Numbered from the stretch's first letter, positions 44,158 to 53,446 are shown. The stretch: DNA of 53,446 bases from Salipiger bermudensis HTCC2601 (GCF_000153725.1 NZ_DS022276.1:680345-733790), one strand, 5' to 3'. Notes: generated by a model not told the origin, from the letters alone. Program-made: numbers and translations.

Positions 44158-44772
44158 TCAAAACAGCCCGGCTTCCTTGGCGATCATCGCCGCATGGGTG
44201 CGGTTCGACGCGTTGATCTTGCGATACAGCGACTTCACATGCAGCTTGACGGTCGGCTCGCGGATGTCGAGATCGCGGGCGATTTCCTTGTTGGACTTGC
44301 CCTGCGTCAGCCCCTCGAGCACCTCGAGTTCACGCGGCGACAGCTTCTCCGCGAGCGGGTTTACCTCGGTCTCTTCCTCGGCGCGCATGAAGTCGAGCGG
44401 CGCGTATTGCTCGCCCATCGCCATGAAGCGCACGGCGTTGACCAGAGATTTCGCCGAGAGGGTTTTCGGCAGGAAGCCCGCGGCCCCGGCCTCGAGCACC
44501 TTTTCCGCCACCTCGCGGCTGGCGGTGCCCGAAATGATCGCGACGCGGCGCGCACCGGGCAGCGCCTGCATCCGGGTAAAGCCGGTCAGCCCGTTCATCC
44601 CCGGCATCGAGTAATCGAGCAGAACGAGATCGAAAGGTCCGTCCGTCGCGACCCGCGCCTCGGCCTCGGGATAGGTCGAGACCCCGATGGTCTCGAAACT
44701 GCCCTCGCCTTCGAGAAAAAGCTCGAGCGTGTCGCGCAGGAGGTCATGGTCATCGGCGATGAGAACACGCAT
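44158..44772 (-). CDS. LuxR/NarL-type response regulator
   Basis: A 204-aa regulator. The receiver has IADDHD (5-10), phospho-acceptor D53 (LVLLDYSMPG) and FLPK lysine. The C-terminal LuxR helix-turn-helix is complete: LSPRELEVLEGLTQGKSNKEIARDL...TVKLHVKSLYRKI. I take ATG 44772; the frame extends to TTG 44838 but no ribosome site supports it. No kinase gene is adjacent; the next gene upstream on the same strand is the NIT-domain chemoreceptor, 250 bases away. It converges on hemF. Confidence 0.85.
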   Translation of the reverse strand: MRVLIADDHDLLRDTLELFLEGEGSFETIGVSTYPEAEARVATDGPFDLVLLDYSMPGMNGLTGFTRMQALPGARRVAIISGTASREVAEKVLEAGAAGFLPKTLSAKSLVNAVRFMAMGEQYAPLDFMRAEEETEVNPLAEKLSPRELEVLEGLTQGKSNKEIARDLDIREPTVKLHVKSLYRKINASNRTHAAMIAKEAGLF

Positions 44773-45022
44773 GGCAGTCGTCTGTCGGGCGTCGGGACGC
44801 ATCGCTAAATCAACCTTCACCTCGAAATCCCCTGTCAAGTTCCACGAATCACCTTTCGGTTGTTCTTCTAGGCTGGTCCGGAAAGGAGGTAAAATTAAGG
44901 AAGGCGTTCGCTACGCTGCGTAACGGTCACGGCTATCCCACTGGTCACACGGTCATCTTAGCACAGACCTCCGGAAAAGCGGGCTTTTCGACAGATATTT
45001 TCTGGCTGTTGCCCCAAGACGC

Positions 45023-47122
45023 TCATGCTGCCCTTAAGTTGTCCTCCGGGCCGGATGCCTCGAGCTCGAACTCGGACACGAGCGCCGCGAGATGCTGGAC
45101 CCGCTCGGCGATCTCGTGCGAGCTGTCTCGGCTGCCCTCCGCCGCCGTGCCGTTCTGCGCGGTGAGTTCGTTGAGCCGCCGAATGGCATCGTTGATTTCC
45201 TCGAGTTCGCGACTCTGGCCGTCGGCGGCGGTGCTCACGCCCGAGAGCACCTCATCCACCTTGCGGATCTGTTCAAGGATGGTCTGCAACGCGCGGCCGG
45301 TCTCTCCGACCAGATCGACACCGCTCTTGACCTCGGCGGCGCTCTCTTCGATCAGCGCCTTGATCTCGAGCGCCGCGTCGGCCGAGCGCCCGGCGAGGCT
45401 CTGCACCTCCATCGCGACCACCGCAAAGCCCTTGCCGCTTTCGCCGGCGCGCGCGGCCTCGACCCCGGCATTCAGAGCCAGAAGGTTGGTCTGGAACGAA
45501 ATATCCTCGATCACCCCGGTGATCTGGGCGATGCGGCCGGAGGAATCCGCGATCCGGTCCATCGCGTTCACCGCGCGGTCGACCACCCCGCCGGAGAGAT
45601 CCGCGCGTTCGCGCGCGCCATCGGCAAGGTCCTTGGCATCCCTCAGCGACCCGCTGGTCTGGCGCAACGTCTCGGTCAGTCCGGACACGGTGTCGGAGGT
45701 GCGCGCGATCATCTCGACCTGGCGGGTGGTCCGATCGGCGAGGTCGGACGCCGACACCCGCATATCCGACGCCTGATCGCGCAGTTCCGAGACGGTGCCT
45801 GCAAGCGTCAGCATGACCTCGCGCAGGCGCGCGGTCGCGGTGTTGAAATCGGTGCGGATCGAGTCGTATTCCGGCGCCAGCGGCGCGTCGAAGCGCAGGG
45901 TCAGCCGGGCATGGGCCAGCGCGTTCAGCCCCTCGGTCACCAGCTCCACCACCTGGCGATGCTTGTCGTGCAACGTGGCTTCCTCTTGTTCACGCCGTTC
46001 CGTGGCCGCCCTGGTGATCTGCTTGAAGCGATAGATCGACCGCGCCATCATCCCGATCTCTCCGCGCGCCTTGATATGGGGCACCCAGACCTCGAACTGG
46101 CCGCCGATCACTTCGTTCATCACCGCCGTGAGCCGGCGCAGCCGCCGCGTGACGAGCTCGGACTGGAACAGGGCGAAACCGGTGCTGAGCAAGGCCACCC
46201 CCGCCGTCAACAGGGCCTCGAACCGGAGCGCCTGTCCCGCCTCCGCCGCACCGGCGGCGGTCAGTTCCGCCAGCTCCGCGACCAGCGCGGCCTCGGCCCT
46301 GCGCAGATCGTCGATCCACGCGGTCGAGGCCGCGAACCACGCCGGCGCGGTCAACCTTCCCCGTTCGCCGCCATAAGGCAGCGCCACGATAGCCTGGCGC
46401 ATCGGCTCGAGCCTGCGCGCCGCCGGCGCGTCGGTCAGCCCGGCCACGAATCCCGGTCGTCCGAGCACCGCCTCTGCCCGTGTCAGGAAGGCGCGCTGCC
46501 GGGCACCGAGATCGGTGAAGCGGCGGTGCACCGGGTCGGCGAAGCGGGTGCCACCTAGCCCGGCGGCGCCCATCGCCCGCTCGAGCCCGGCGCTCTCTTT
46601 CGCCAGGGCGACCAGTTCAGCGGCCTCCATCAGAGTTGCCCCCGGATCGCCCCCGGCACCGAGGCGCACCCGGCTCGAGGCCGCCATCAGCGTCTCGATG
46701 ATGCCGGTGTAGTACCCCGCAAGCTCGGGTACGGTCAGCGCCAGCGCATCGATCTGCTTGCGCCGCTTGGCGAGCGCCGCCATCCCGTCATCGACCGTTG
46801 CGACCTGCTCCGGCGCGACGTCCGACAACACCGCACGATCCGCCAGATGGGACTCGATCGCGGCATCCGTGGCCTCCCGCTGGGCGGCAAGCTCGGTGCG
46901 GAAATTGCGCCCGAGGGACGAGCTGAACCCGGCGGAATAGCCGCGTTCCTTCTGCAATTCATGCACCAGGTCCGCGACCGCCCCGGATTCGGCGGCGACC
47001 TGAGACACCATCCTTTCGCGCTGGGACAGCTGTGACAGCGACGACAATCCGTTGCCAGCGAGGTACAGCACAAGCAACAGGAGTGGCGCAATGGCACTCA
47101 GCAACATCAGGCGCAGGCTCAT
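45023..47122 (-). CDS. methyl-accepting chemotaxis protein with NIT sensor domain
   Basis: A 699-aa membrane chemoreceptor. It has an N-terminal helix (about 1-25) and a long periplasmic helical region (about 45-290) of the nitrate/nitrite-sensing (NIT) type, recognised by [15 protein letters not shown] second membrane helix (about 305-325) and a HAMP region (about 325-380) follow. The cytoplasmic signalling domain carries the hairpin tip [18 protein letters not shown]...GKGFAVVA, which binds CheW/CheA. No cheW, cheA or methylation genes are nearby. Family members with NIT domains are thought to detect nitrate or nitrite. Divergent from the adenine deaminase gene. Confidence 0.88.
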   Translation of the reverse strand: MSLRLMLLSAIAPLLLLVLYLAGNGLSSLSQLSQRERMVSQVAAESGAVADLVHELQKERGYSAGFSSSLGRNFRTELAAQREATDAAIESHLADRAVLSDVAPEQVATVDDGMAALAKRRKQIDALALTVPELAGYYTGIIETLMAASSRVRLGAGGDPGATLMEAAELVALAKESAGLERAMGAAGLGGTRFADPVHRRFTDLGARQRAFLTRAEAVLGRPGFVAGLTDAPAARRLEPMRQAIVALPYGGERGRLTAPAWFAASTAWIDDLRRAEAALVAELAELTAAGAAEAGQALRFEALLTAGVALLSTGFALFQSELVTRRLRRLTAVMNEVIGGQFEVWVPHIKARGEIGMMARSIYRFKQITRAATERREQEEATLHDKHRQVVELVTEGLNALAHARLTLRFDAPLAPEYDSIRTDFNTATARLREVMLTLAGTVSELRDQASDMRVSASDLADRTTRQVEMIARTSDTVSGLTETLRQTSGSLRDAKDLADGARERADLSGGVVDRAVNAMDRIADSSGRIAQITGVIEDISFQTNLLALNAGVEAARAGESGKGFAVVAMEVQSLAGRSADAALEIKALIEESAAEVKSGVDLVGETGRALQTILEQIRKVDEVLSGVSTAADGQSRELEEINDAIRRLNELTAQNGTAAEGSRDSSHEIAERVQHLAALVSEFELEASGPEDNLRAA

Positions 47123-47268
47123 TCCGTGGCATCCCGTTCAAACACAACCCTCCGCATGGTGTGCCGCATGAGGCGTTAAGATCCCTTGAACGCTGGCACC
47201 CCCTCATCCGGCCTGTCGCCCCGGTGGCGGCTGTGCCAAACTCTCGCGAAACAGCAGCGGAGGCCGGC

Positions 47269-48966
47269 ATGGCAGATCTCGAAACCCGCATCGCGCAGGG
47301 GCGCGGCGACGCCCCGGCAGACCGCGTCCTGCGCGGAGGCCGCATCCTCGATCTCGTCACCGGCGACCTCCTCGAAGGCGACGTGGCGATCTGCGGCGAC
47401 ACCATCGTCGGCATTCTGGAGGACTACGAGGCGGGCGAGGTGATCGACGTGAGCGGCCTGATCCTGGTGCCCGGCTTCATCGACACCCACCTGCATATCG
47501 AGAGCAGCCTCGTCACCCCGTTCGAGTTCGACCGCTGCGTGACCCCGCGTGGCGTCACCACTGCGATCTGTGACCCGCACGAGATCGCCAACGTGATCGG
47601 CGCGGCGGGCATCCGCTACTTCCAGGAGGCCAGCGCGCATACGTTGATGGACATCCGCGTGCAGCTGTCCTCCTGCGTGCCGTCGACGCATATGGAGACG
47701 GCGGGCGCCGAGCTGCTGGCCGAGGATCTGGCACCGCTGATGGGTCATCCGTCGGGCATCGGGCTGGCGGAGTTCATGAACTATCCCGGCGTGATCCACC
47801 GCGATCCGGAGGCGATGAAGAAGCTGCGGCTCTTCGAGGGCGGCCATGTGGATGGCCATTGCCCGCTGCTCTCGGGCAAGGATCTCAACGCCTATGTCGC
47901 CGCCGGCATCCGCACCGAGCACGAGGCAACCAGTGCCGGGGAGGCGCTCGAGAAGCTGCGCAAGGGCATGCGGGTGCTGATCCGCGACGGCTCGGTCTCG
48001 AAGGACATGCACGCGCTGCAACCGCTCCTGAGCGAGCGCACGGCGCCCTACATGTGCCTGTGCACCGATGACCGCAACCCGCTGGATATCGCCGAGCACG
48101 GCCATCTCGATTACATGATCCGCACGATGATCGCGCTCGGCACCCCGCCGCTCGCGGCCTATCGCGCGGCGACGCTGTCGGCGGCTGAGGCCTTCGGGCT
48201 CAAGGATCGCGGAATGATCGCGCCGGGCAAGCGCGCCGATATCGTTGCAATTGACTCGCTCGAAGGCTGCCATGCGCAGATGGTGCTGGCAGGCGGCGTG
48301 GTGGCGACCGACGCAGCCTTCGCGGCGCGCGGATCGGTCGAATCGGTGGGGCGCGGATCGGTCAAGGCACCGCGGCTGGTGCCCGGGCAGTTCCGCGCCA
48401 TCGGCAATCGCGAGGAAACCGACGTGATCGGCATCCGCGAGGGGCAGATCCTCACCGACCACCTGCGCGAGACGATCGCCATCGAGGACGGCGACAAGCG
48501 GCCCGACGCGGCGCGCGATCTGGTGCGCATCGCGGTGGCGGAGCGGCACGGCAAGAACGGCAACGTGGCCACCGGATTCGTGAAGGGGTTCGGGCTGCAG
48601 AGCGGGGCCATTGCCTCGACGGTCTGCCACGACCACCACAACATCGCCTGTGTCGGCGTCGATTACGACGACATGGCGCTGGCTGCGAACCGGCTCGAGG
48701 AGATCGAGGGCGGCTTCGTAGTGGCGCGGGGCGGCGACATCCTCGCCGAGTTGGCGCTGCCGGTGGCCGGACTGATGAGCCTCGCGCCGTTCGAGGAGGT
48801 GCGCGACCGGCTGGTCGAACTGCGCGCCGCGGCACGGTCTCTGGGTGTGACGCTGGAGGAGCCCTTCCTGCAGCTTGCCTTCCTTGCCCTGCCGGTAATT
48901 CCGTCGCTGAAGATCACAGACCGCGGCATGGTCGACGTGCTGAAGTTCGAGATCATTCCGGGCTGA
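47269..48966 (+). CDS. ade: adenine deaminase
   Basis: Hydrolyses adenine to hypoxanthine and ammonia. It is 565 aa, the usual length of bacterial Ade. The metal site [12 protein letters not shown] (about 80-91) and the DPHEIANV segment are conserved, and the C-terminal domain has TVCHDHHNI and VGVDYDDMA, typical of the family. I start at ATG 47269 after GCGGAGG. The enzyme links with the AMP nucleosidase at 7.0 kb: AMP to adenine to hypoxanthine. The next gene is read the other way. Confidence 0.93.
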   Translation: MADLETRIAQGRGDAPADRVLRGGRILDLVTGDLLEGDVAICGDTIVGILEDYEAGEVIDVSGLILVPGFIDTHLHIESSLVTPFEFDRCVTPRGVTTAICDPHEIANVIGAAGIRYFQEASAHTLMDIRVQLSSCVPSTHMETAGAELLAEDLAPLMGHPSGIGLAEFMNYPGVIHRDPEAMKKLRLFEGGHVDGHCPLLSGKDLNAYVAAGIRTEHEATSAGEALEKLRKGMRVLIRDGSVSKDMHALQPLLSERTAPYMCLCTDDRNPLDIAEHGHLDYMIRTMIALGTPPLAAYRAATLSAAEAFGLKDRGMIAPGKRADIVAIDSLEGCHAQMVLAGGVVATDAAFAARGSVESVGRGSVKAPRLVPGQFRAIGNREETDVIGIREGQILTDHLRETIAIEDGDKRPDAARDLVRIAVAERHGKNGNVATGFVKGFGLQSGAIASTVCHDHHNIACVGVDYDDMALAANRLEEIEGGFVVARGGDILAELALPVAGLMSLAPFEEVRDRLVELRAAARSLGVTLEEPFLQLAFLALPVIPSLKITDRGMVDVLKFEIIPG

Positions 48967-49389
48967 TCAGCCGCCGTCGCAGCGCCGATAGGTCAGGTCC
49001 ACGGGTTCAGCCTCGGGCCCGGTTTCCTGCCGCTGCAGGCGGTCTCCGTCTTCCGTGAGGGTGAGCGACACGTCTTGTGACCAGGTCGTACCTTCGCCGG
49101 TATAGGAGAACTCTGCCGCGACCCGCTCCGGGCCGAGATGCTCAACCTCTCGCAGCGTGGCGCGGGACTCATAAAAGGTGAGGTGGCGGGCGGTGACGAC
49201 CATCAGGCCCTTGGCGTCGGCCCGGCCCCGCTCGCAATCGGCGTCGACAAGCCCCCAGCGGCCCCGCATGTCGTCGGGCAGCACCTGAAGCTCCACCTCC
49301 TCGGGTGGGGTCGGCGCCTCGTCCGGCGCACACATTCCGACCTGCAATAGCGACAGCAGGGCGACCGGCAATGCGATATCCCGTATCAT
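48967..49389 (-). CDS. exported protein of unknown function
   Basis: A 140-aa protein with an N-terminal signal (MIRDIALPVALLSLLQVGMCAPDEAP). The VGMC resembles a lipobox, so it may be a lipoprotein with the cysteine at residue 20. The mature part is acidic, with DDMRGRWGLVDADCERGRADAKGLMVVT and HLTFYESRATL, a pattern seen in small Rhodobacterales envelope proteins. Three cysteines. No domain recognised. It converges directly on adenine deaminase (ends touch) and lies 64 bases downstream of the transglycosylase gene. Confidence 0.72.
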   Translation of the reverse strand: MIRDIALPVALLSLLQVGMCAPDEAPTPPEEVELQVLPDDMRGRWGLVDADCERGRADAKGLMVVTARHLTFYESRATLREVEHLGPERVAAEFSYTGEGTTWSQDVSLTLTEDGDRLQRQETGPEAEPVDLTYRRCDGG

Positions 49390-49453
49390 GGCGAAGTAAC
49401 GAGGAGCCCCCGGGCAGGGTTCCGGCCCGGATCAGACCTGTATCAAACGTGGG

Positions 49454-50629
49454 TCAGAGCAGGTTCAGCAGTTCGATTGTGGGCCAGCCATCCGCCGGCA
49501 GGCCCAGTCGGGCCTGCATGTCGCGGACCGCCGAGCGCGTCCCGGCCCCGAGAATGCCATCGATGCCGCCCACGTCGTAGCCCTTGGCGTCCAGCGCACG
49601 CTGCAGCGCCAGCATCTGCTCGCCCGAGAGGCCGGGATCGGGGTTGCCCGGGTCATAGACCGAGGCGCCCTCCAGCCGGGAGGCGAAGTAGGCGGCGGTC
49701 ATGACGTAGGTAAAGCTCTGATTCCACTCAAAGTAGACGCGAAAATTCGGATAGGCGATGAAGCTCGGCCCGCCGCGCCCCTGCGGCAGCAGGATTGAGG
49801 CCTCGAGCCGGCCGTCATCCAGCGCCCCCTCGCGGGCCCGCACCCCGAGGCGCTCCCATTCGGCCACGCTCATCGTGGTCTCGAGCCCGGTCTGCGACCA
49901 GTCCATGTCGGCGGGCAGGACAACCTCCTGCAGCCACGGCTCGCCGTGGCGCCAGCCCAGCTCCGAGAGCATCTTGGCCCCCGAGAGCAGCGCATCCGGT
50001 GCCGAGGTCTTGAGCGTGACATGGCCATCGCCATCGCCGTCCATGCCGTTCTCGAGGATGTCCCTGGGCAGCATCTGCACCATGCCGATCTCGCCCGCCC
50101 AGGCGCCGGTGGTGGTGGCAGGATCGAAGTCACCCCGCTCGTAGAGCTCCATCGCGGCGAAGATCTGCGGCCGGAAGATCTCGGGGCGGCGGCAGTCATG
50201 CGCCAGCGTGACCAGCGCGTTCAGCGTGTTGAAATCCCCCTGGAAAGCACCGTAATCGGTCTCGAAGGCCCAGAACGCCAGCAGCACCCCGCGCGAGATG
50301 CCGTAATCGCGCTCGATCCGATCAAAGACCTCGTCCCAGCGCTGCGACAGCTGGCGCCCCCGGTCGAGCCGGTCCTGGCTGATCAGCTTGCGCGAGAACT
50401 CGATGAATGGCGTCTGGAAGATGCCCTGCGCCCGGTCGCGGCGCAGCACGCTGCTGTCCTGCCGCGCGCCGGACAGGAAGCGCCGCGCCACCTCGGCGTC
50501 GTGGCCCATCGCCACGGCCTCGTCCCGCAGCCCCGCCTTGAAGGTCTGGAAATCGCCGCCGCAGGGCACCTCCTGCGCGAAAGCCGCACCGGAGAGCGAA
50601 AGGGCGATGAGACAGGAGAGCGCGCGCAT
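49454..50629 (-). CDS. lytic murein transglycosylase (MltB type) with peptidoglycan-binding domain
   Basis: A periplasmic enzyme of 391 aa that cleaves glycan strands, forming anhydromuramyl ends. A signal peptide (to ...AAFAQ, cleavage near 19) leads. The catalytic Glu is E123 in AFWAFETDYG, and TLAHDCRRP and GAWAGEIGMVQMLPRD are the SltB/MltB hallmarks. The last ~55 residues (LSGEQMLALQRALDAKGYDVGGIDGILG) form a PG_binding_1 domain. It is complete. It is divergent from the receiver-only protein at 50.8 kb; together with the carboxypeptidase and L,D-transpeptidase it makes a third wall enzyme in the window. Confidence 0.9.
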   Translation of the reverse strand: MRALSCLIALSLSGAAFAQEVPCGGDFQTFKAGLRDEAVAMGHDAEVARRFLSGARQDSSVLRRDRAQGIFQTPFIEFSRKLISQDRLDRGRQLSQRWDEVFDRIERDYGISRGVLLAFWAFETDYGAFQGDFNTLNALVTLAHDCRRPEIFRPQIFAAMELYERGDFDPATTTGAWAGEIGMVQMLPRDILENGMDGDGDGHVTLKTSAPDALLSGAKMLSELGWRHGEPWLQEVVLPADMDWSQTGLETTMSVAEWERLGVRAREGALDDGRLEASILLPQGRGGPSFIAYPNFRVYFEWNQSFTYVMTAAYFASRLEGASVYDPGNPDPGLSGEQMLALQRALDAKGYDVGGIDGILGAGTRSAVRDMQARLGLPADGWPTIELLNLL

Positions 50630-50737
50630 GTGAACCTCGTTTCCGCGTTTGGCGGCACAGTACCAGCCCGGTTTGGCGGCGCAAGAAGCGGCATCCCGCT
50701 CATGTTTGCGTTTCGTTCACATTCCTTACGAGTTCGT

Positions 50738-50751
50738 TAAACAATTGTTTA
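50738..50751. promoter_or_regulatory. 14-bp palindrome upstream of the receiver gene
   Basis: TAAACAATTGTTTA is a perfect palindrome, 57 bases before ATG 50808. The wider TTAA-N7-TTTA spacing (50737-50751) resembles a CtrA half-site arrangement, but it may equally be an operator of another regulator. It lies in an AT-rich promoter-like stretch. Confidence 0.45.
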
Positions 50752-50807
50752 GAACTGAGGAAGACAAAGGCCTCATCGCCTGGGGACGACTGCCATCGGA
50801 GACGCGC

Positions 50808-51176
50808 ATGAACGTGCTCATCGTCGAAAGTCGGAAAGAGTTGGGTGGCCTGTGGTCGCGCCATCTGGCGCGGCTCGGCGCGACGGTCACCGTCGCGCTG
50901 ACCGAAGACGAGGCCACCGGCCACCTGCTCGACAGCCCGACCGACATCATCGTCCTAGACCTCGTGCTCGACGAGGGCAGCGCCATCGCGGTCGCGGATT
51001 TCGCCAATTACCGGAGGCCCGAGGCGAAGGTGATCTTCGTCACCAACACCTCGTTCTTTTCCGACGGCTCGATCTTCCAGCTCTGCAGCAACGCCTGCGC
51101 CTACCTGCCAAGCGCCACACCGCCGGCGGACCTGGCCGCGATGGTCGAGCATTTCGGCCAGCCCGAGCCGCACTGA
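50808..51176 (+). CDS. stand-alone receiver-domain protein with degenerate pocket
   Basis: A 122-aa single receiver (CheY-like) domain. The phospho-acceptor is D51 (IIVLDLVLDEG), but the acidic pair that binds magnesium reads VESRK rather than VDDD, and the invariant lysine near the C-terminus is missing (AYLPSA where AYLxKP is usual). The threonine/serine switch position reads VTNTS. It may be a non-phosphorylated pseudo-receiver that interacts with partners. The start follows CGGAGA. There is no output domain and no kinase nearby. It is divergent from the MltB gene. Confidence 0.8.
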   Translation: MNVLIVESRKELGGLWSRHLARLGATVTVALTEDEATGHLLDSPTDIIVLDLVLDEGSAIAVADFANYRRPEAKVIFVTNTSFFSDGSIFQLCSNACAYLPSATPPADLAAMVEHFGQPEPH

Positions 51177-51182
51177 GCCCGC

Positions 51183-52169
51183 TCAGGCGGCCTTGAGCGC
51201 CTCCCGCCCATGCGGCGCCATCAGGTCGAGGTCGGGGCCCACCGGGATGATCCGGTTCGGATTGATCATGTCATGGCTGTAGTAGTAGTGCCGCTTGAAA
51301 TGATCGAAATGCACCGTGTCGGCAACGCCGGGCCACTGGTAGAGCTCGCGCGTGTAGGCCCAGAGGTTGGGATAGTCGACGATCCGCGCCTTGTTGCACT
51401 TGAAGTGCACGTTGTAGACCTGATCGAAGCGGATCAGCGTGGTGAAGAGCCGCCAATCGGCCTCGGTGACGCGGTCCCCCATCAGGTAGCGGCCTTTCGA
51501 GAGACGCTCCTCGATCCAGTCGAGGCTCTCGAAGAGCGGCCCCACCGCATCGTCATAGGCCTCCTGCGAAGTGGCGAACCCGGCCTTGTAGACGCCGTTG
51601 TTCACCGTGTCGTAGATCCGCGCGTTGACCGGCTCGATGGCCTCGCGCAGCGCCTCGGGCCAGTAATCATCACTGTTGCCGGTCAGCCTGTCGAAGGCCT
51701 CGTTCAACATCCGGATGATCTCGGCGCTCTCGTTCGAGACGATGGTCTCGCGCTCCTTGTCCCACAGCACCGGCACCGTGACCCGCCCCGAGATGTCGGG
51801 CTGCGCCTTGGTGTAGATGTCGCGCAGGAACGGCAGATCGTAGAGCCGATCACCGGTGGCGCCGGGGAAATCCGTCTTGAAGGTCCAGCCATCCGACAGC
51901 ATGTCCGGATGCACCACGCTCACCGGGATCAGCTCCTCGAGCCCCTTGAGCGCGCGGAACACCAGCGCCCGGTGCGCCCACGGGCAGGCATAGCTGACAT
52001 AGAGGTGATAGCGCCCCGGCTCGGCCTTGAAGCCGCCCTCACCCGAGGGGCCGGCACTGCCATCGGCGGTGATCCAGTTGCGAAACGCCGTCTCGCTGCG
52101 TTGAAATTTGCCGCTGTCGTCGTTGTAGTCCCAGCGGTCCTGCCATTCGCCGTCAACCAGCAAACCCAT
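51183..52169 (-). CDS. glutathionyl-hydroquinone reductase (YqjG/ECM4 type)
   Basis: A xi-class glutathione transferase that reductively removes glutathione from glutathionyl-hydroquinones. It is 328 aa, the right length. The diagnostic active site is SYACPWAHR (C62), with VVHPDM and SNESAEIIRMLN in the thioredoxin fold and a helical C-terminal domain (YLMGDRVTEADWRLFTTLIRFD). It converges on the receiver gene, six bases apart. It is a housekeeping quinone-protection enzyme, but its exact substrate here is unknown. Confidence 0.9.
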   Translation of the reverse strand: MGLLVDGEWQDRWDYNDDSGKFQRSETAFRNWITADGSAGPSGEGGFKAEPGRYHLYVSYACPWAHRALVFRALKGLEELIPVSVVHPDMLSDGWTFKTDFPGATGDRLYDLPFLRDIYTKAQPDISGRVTVPVLWDKERETIVSNESAEIIRMLNEAFDRLTGNSDDYWPEALREAIEPVNARIYDTVNNGVYKAGFATSQEAYDDAVGPLFESLDWIEERLSKGRYLMGDRVTEADWRLFTTLIRFDQVYNVHFKCNKARIVDYPNLWAYTRELYQWPGVADTVHFDHFKRHYYYSHDMINPNRIIPVGPDLDLMAPHGREALKAA

Positions 52170-52302
52170 CGGCTCTCTCCTCTTTGGTTGGGAGAGAAAT
52201 TAGGCTTTGGACGCCAGCAGGCAATTGCGGCGCGGCGCGCAGGGTCTTCGCGCAGCCGCACAGCCCGACCCGGAACGGACGCCGCGCCGGGCTGGCCGGG
52301 GG

Positions 52303-52707
52303 CTATTGCTGGATCGACTCAAGGTAGTAGGCGATCGACAGGATGCGTCCGCGTGCCAGCGCCTCGGCGCCGCCCATCATGCCGCTTTCGGTCATCAGAC
52401 GCGACTTGAAGACGGTGCCCCAGATCGGCATCGGATCGCCATGCGCCCGCAGCTGGGTGCGGCCGTCGATGATGTGGATGACCTCGAGCATCGGAAACAC
52501 GCCGTCATTGTTGGCCGAGAGGTGCGTCAGGTCGGGCATCTCCACGGTCAAGAGCTCAGCCAGAGACCCCTGCCCCATGCCGCTTTCGCCGTGGCAACCG
52601 GCGCAGCCCTCGACGAAATCCTGCTTGCCCATGTCATCGGCCAGCCCCGCCCCGGCGCTCAGCGCGAGGGCCGCAGCGGCGGCCAGCGTGGTGTTCAGAC
52701 GTGTCAT
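52303..52707 (-). CDS. single-haem cytochrome c
   Basis: An exported 134-aa cytochrome. The signal peptide ends near ...AGAGLA (residue 22). The haem site is CAGCH (C35, C38, H39) and the axial methionine is likely M93 in DPMPIWG. The start at 52707 is supported by GGGGAG seven bases upstream. It resembles class I cytochrome c subunits of oxidases or dehydrogenases. Its donor and acceptor are unknown; it is not next to oxidase genes. Confidence 0.82.
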   Translation of the reverse strand: MTRLNTTLAAAAALALSAGAGLADDMGKQDFVEGCAGCHGESGMGQGSLAELLTVEMPDLTHLSANNDGVFPMLEVIHIIDGRTQLRAHGDPMPIWGTVFKSRLMTESGMMGGAEALARGRILSIAYYLESIQQ

Positions 52708-52853
52708 GTCGTGTCTCCCCTTCATCGGTGATGAGCCTCCCTCACGTCGCGCGATCATATGCGCGAAGTGACATGTCAACGAAGCGCCGGTTTACGCAGC
52801 GCCACCTTGACCTGCCTCATTGACAGGAACGGGAAGAGGAGGGGCGGCCCGGC

Positions 52854-53090
52854 TCAGCGCCGGTTGTAGACCTGCCAGAGCCAGAGCAGCAGCATGGCGC
52901 CCAGTACCGCGCCCACCAGCCCGGCCAGAGCGCCGGTCACCGCGATCAGCAGCCGCAGCACCAGCCCGCCGATCACCGCCCCGGCGATGCCGAGCGCCAT
53001 GGTCTGCACGAGGCCGAGTTCGATCCGCATGAAGCGCGTGGCGAGGAACCCCGCCGCGGCGCCGATGATGATGAGCCAGACGACCGACAT
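52854..53090 (-). CDS. small membrane protein
   Basis: A 78-aa membrane protein with two or three hydrophobic helices: MSVVWLIIIGAAAGFLATRF, then LGIAGAVIGGLVLRLL and AVLGAMLLLWLWQVYNRR, matching the GlsB/YeaQ/YmgE stress-response family. GGAGG lies nine bases before the ATG. It follows the other YeaQ-like gene by five bases, so the two are an operon. In E. coli related proteins respond to envelope or glucose stress; function here unknown. Confidence 0.8.
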   Translation of the reverse strand: MSVVWLIIIGAAAGFLATRFMRIELGLVQTMALGIAGAVIGGLVLRLLIAVTGALAGLVGAVLGAMLLLWLWQVYNRR

Positions 53091-53095
53091 GGGCC

Positions 53096-53338
53096 TTACC
53101 TCCGTCCGCGCCAGTGAAACGGCACGATGATCAGCGCCCCGATCGACGAGGCGATGGCGTTGAGCCCCGGCGAGCCGAAGCCGATGCCGAACATCAGCCG
53201 GATGAAATATGCCAGGAAGGCGCCACCGATGCAGATGATGATGCTCGGCAGGATGCCGTTGCGGGTGAAACCGCTGCGCTCCGAGGCGTAGCCGACGATG
53301 CCCGCGATCACCACCGTGCCGATCAGCGTGGGAAACAT
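53096..53338 (-). CDS. second small membrane protein (YeaQ-like)
   Basis: An 80-aa protein with a GlsB/YeaQ/YmgE-like pattern: VVIAGIVGYASERSGFTRNGILPSIIICIGGAFLAYF (two helices, with glycine-rich faces and a conserved polar loop) and a short tail FHWRGRR. Its ATG overlaps by one base the stop of a gene that runs off the right edge (TGATG), so translation is probably coupled. Two tandem YeaQ-like genes are common in this family of bacteria. Confidence 0.82.
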   Translation of the reverse strand: MFPTLIGTVVIAGIVGYASERSGFTRNGILPSIIICIGGAFLAYFIRLMFGIGFGSPGLNAIASSIGALIIVPFHWRGRR

Positions 53339-53446
53339 CAGCCCGCCCCCAGCGTCGCGCCCTGCGGGATCGCCATGCCGCGCAGGAAGGTCTCGGCATC
53401 CTGCGCCCCCTTGCCCGCGCGTTGCGCGCGCGTGACCTGACCGCGC
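53338..53446 (-). CDS. C-terminal end of an unidentified protein (partial)
   Basis: About 35 residues (RGQVTRAQRAGKG, then AETFLRGMAIPQGATLG and AG) end at TGA 53338-53340. They read as real coding sequence and couple to the YeaQ-like gene through TGATG. The rest lies outside the window and I cannot name the family. Confidence 0.5.
   Translation of the reverse strand, partial: RGQVTRAQRAGKGAQDAETFLRGMAIPQGATLGAG

Overview
The window looks like chromosomal DNA from a high-GC alphaproteobacterium of the Rhodobacteraceae (Roseobacter group, Salipiger/Pelagibaca-like by general impression). Evidence: divergent tauABC and tpa taurine genes, a PetP/PetR-like regulator pair, the gene string HDAC-like / xseB / ispA / dxs, divergent hemE-hemC, a catalase of the small-subunit type, many c-type cytochromes and GlsB/YeaQ proteins, and Rhodobacterales-style intergenic hairpin repeats. 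It is almost entirely housekeeping and metabolic genes. I see no tRNA or rRNA gene, CRISPR array, insertion sequence or prophage.

Layout. 1-5.9 kb: taurine uptake (tauABC, minus) and taurine:pyruvate aminotransferase (plus), then a GNAT acetyltransferase. 5.9-9.8 kb: OhrR/MarR regulator, HU protein, AMP nucleosidase and IlvE, all minus. 9.9-15.2 kb, plus strand: MarR + OmpR-type regulators, then the HDAC-like amidohydrolase, xseB, ispA and dxs, which supply isoprenoid precursors. 15.5-20 kb: L,D-transpeptidase, GTP cyclohydrolase II, a response regulator with a broken frame, a catalase and a candidate small RNA upstream of the catalase. 20-28 kb: a protein of unknown function, pnp (frameshifted), a large low-GC secreted RTX/PPC/DUF4214 protein sitting between pnp and rpsO, rpsO (multiple frameshifts) and a second RTX protein. 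28-33 kb: threonine dehydratase-like enzyme, a two-haem ferric-reductase-like flavoprotein with a tiny cytochrome c, and a Trm112 / LON-domain / CnoX-type cluster. 33-38 kb: phosphodiesterase-fold hydrolase, cardiolipin synthase, exonuclease III, hemE and hemC. 38-44 kb: SPOR-domain D,D-carboxypeptidase, HAD hydrolase, clpS, an RsmC-like methyltransferase (two frameshifts), an SDR protein lacking the catalytic lysine, and hemF. 44-53.4 kb: LuxR-type regulator, NIT-domain chemoreceptor, adenine deaminase, MltB-type transglycosylase, a degenerate receiver protein, glutathionyl-hydroquinone reductase, a cytochrome c and two YeaQ-like membrane proteins.

Three things deserve attention. (1) Nine single-base deletions and no insertions break four conserved genes. 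Five lie within about 120 bases of rpsO, and restoring them gives exactly the 89 residues of ribosomal protein S15. This points to consensus error in the assembly more than to biology. (2) A modular hairpin repeat (a terminator-like long stem, then a variable hairpin, then an invariant GC hairpin) occurs downstream of dxs, the response regulator and hemC. The variable hairpin differs in sequence but stays fully paired. (3) There are two possible RNA-level controls: a hairpin that buries the Shine-Dalgarno of AMP nucleosidase, and a short untranslated transcription unit with two hairpins and its own terminator upstream of the catalase gene.

I did not find a convincing new multi-gene defence or biosynthetic system. 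The most unusual protein is the PPC-RTX-DUF4214 secreted protein inserted between rpsO and pnp.
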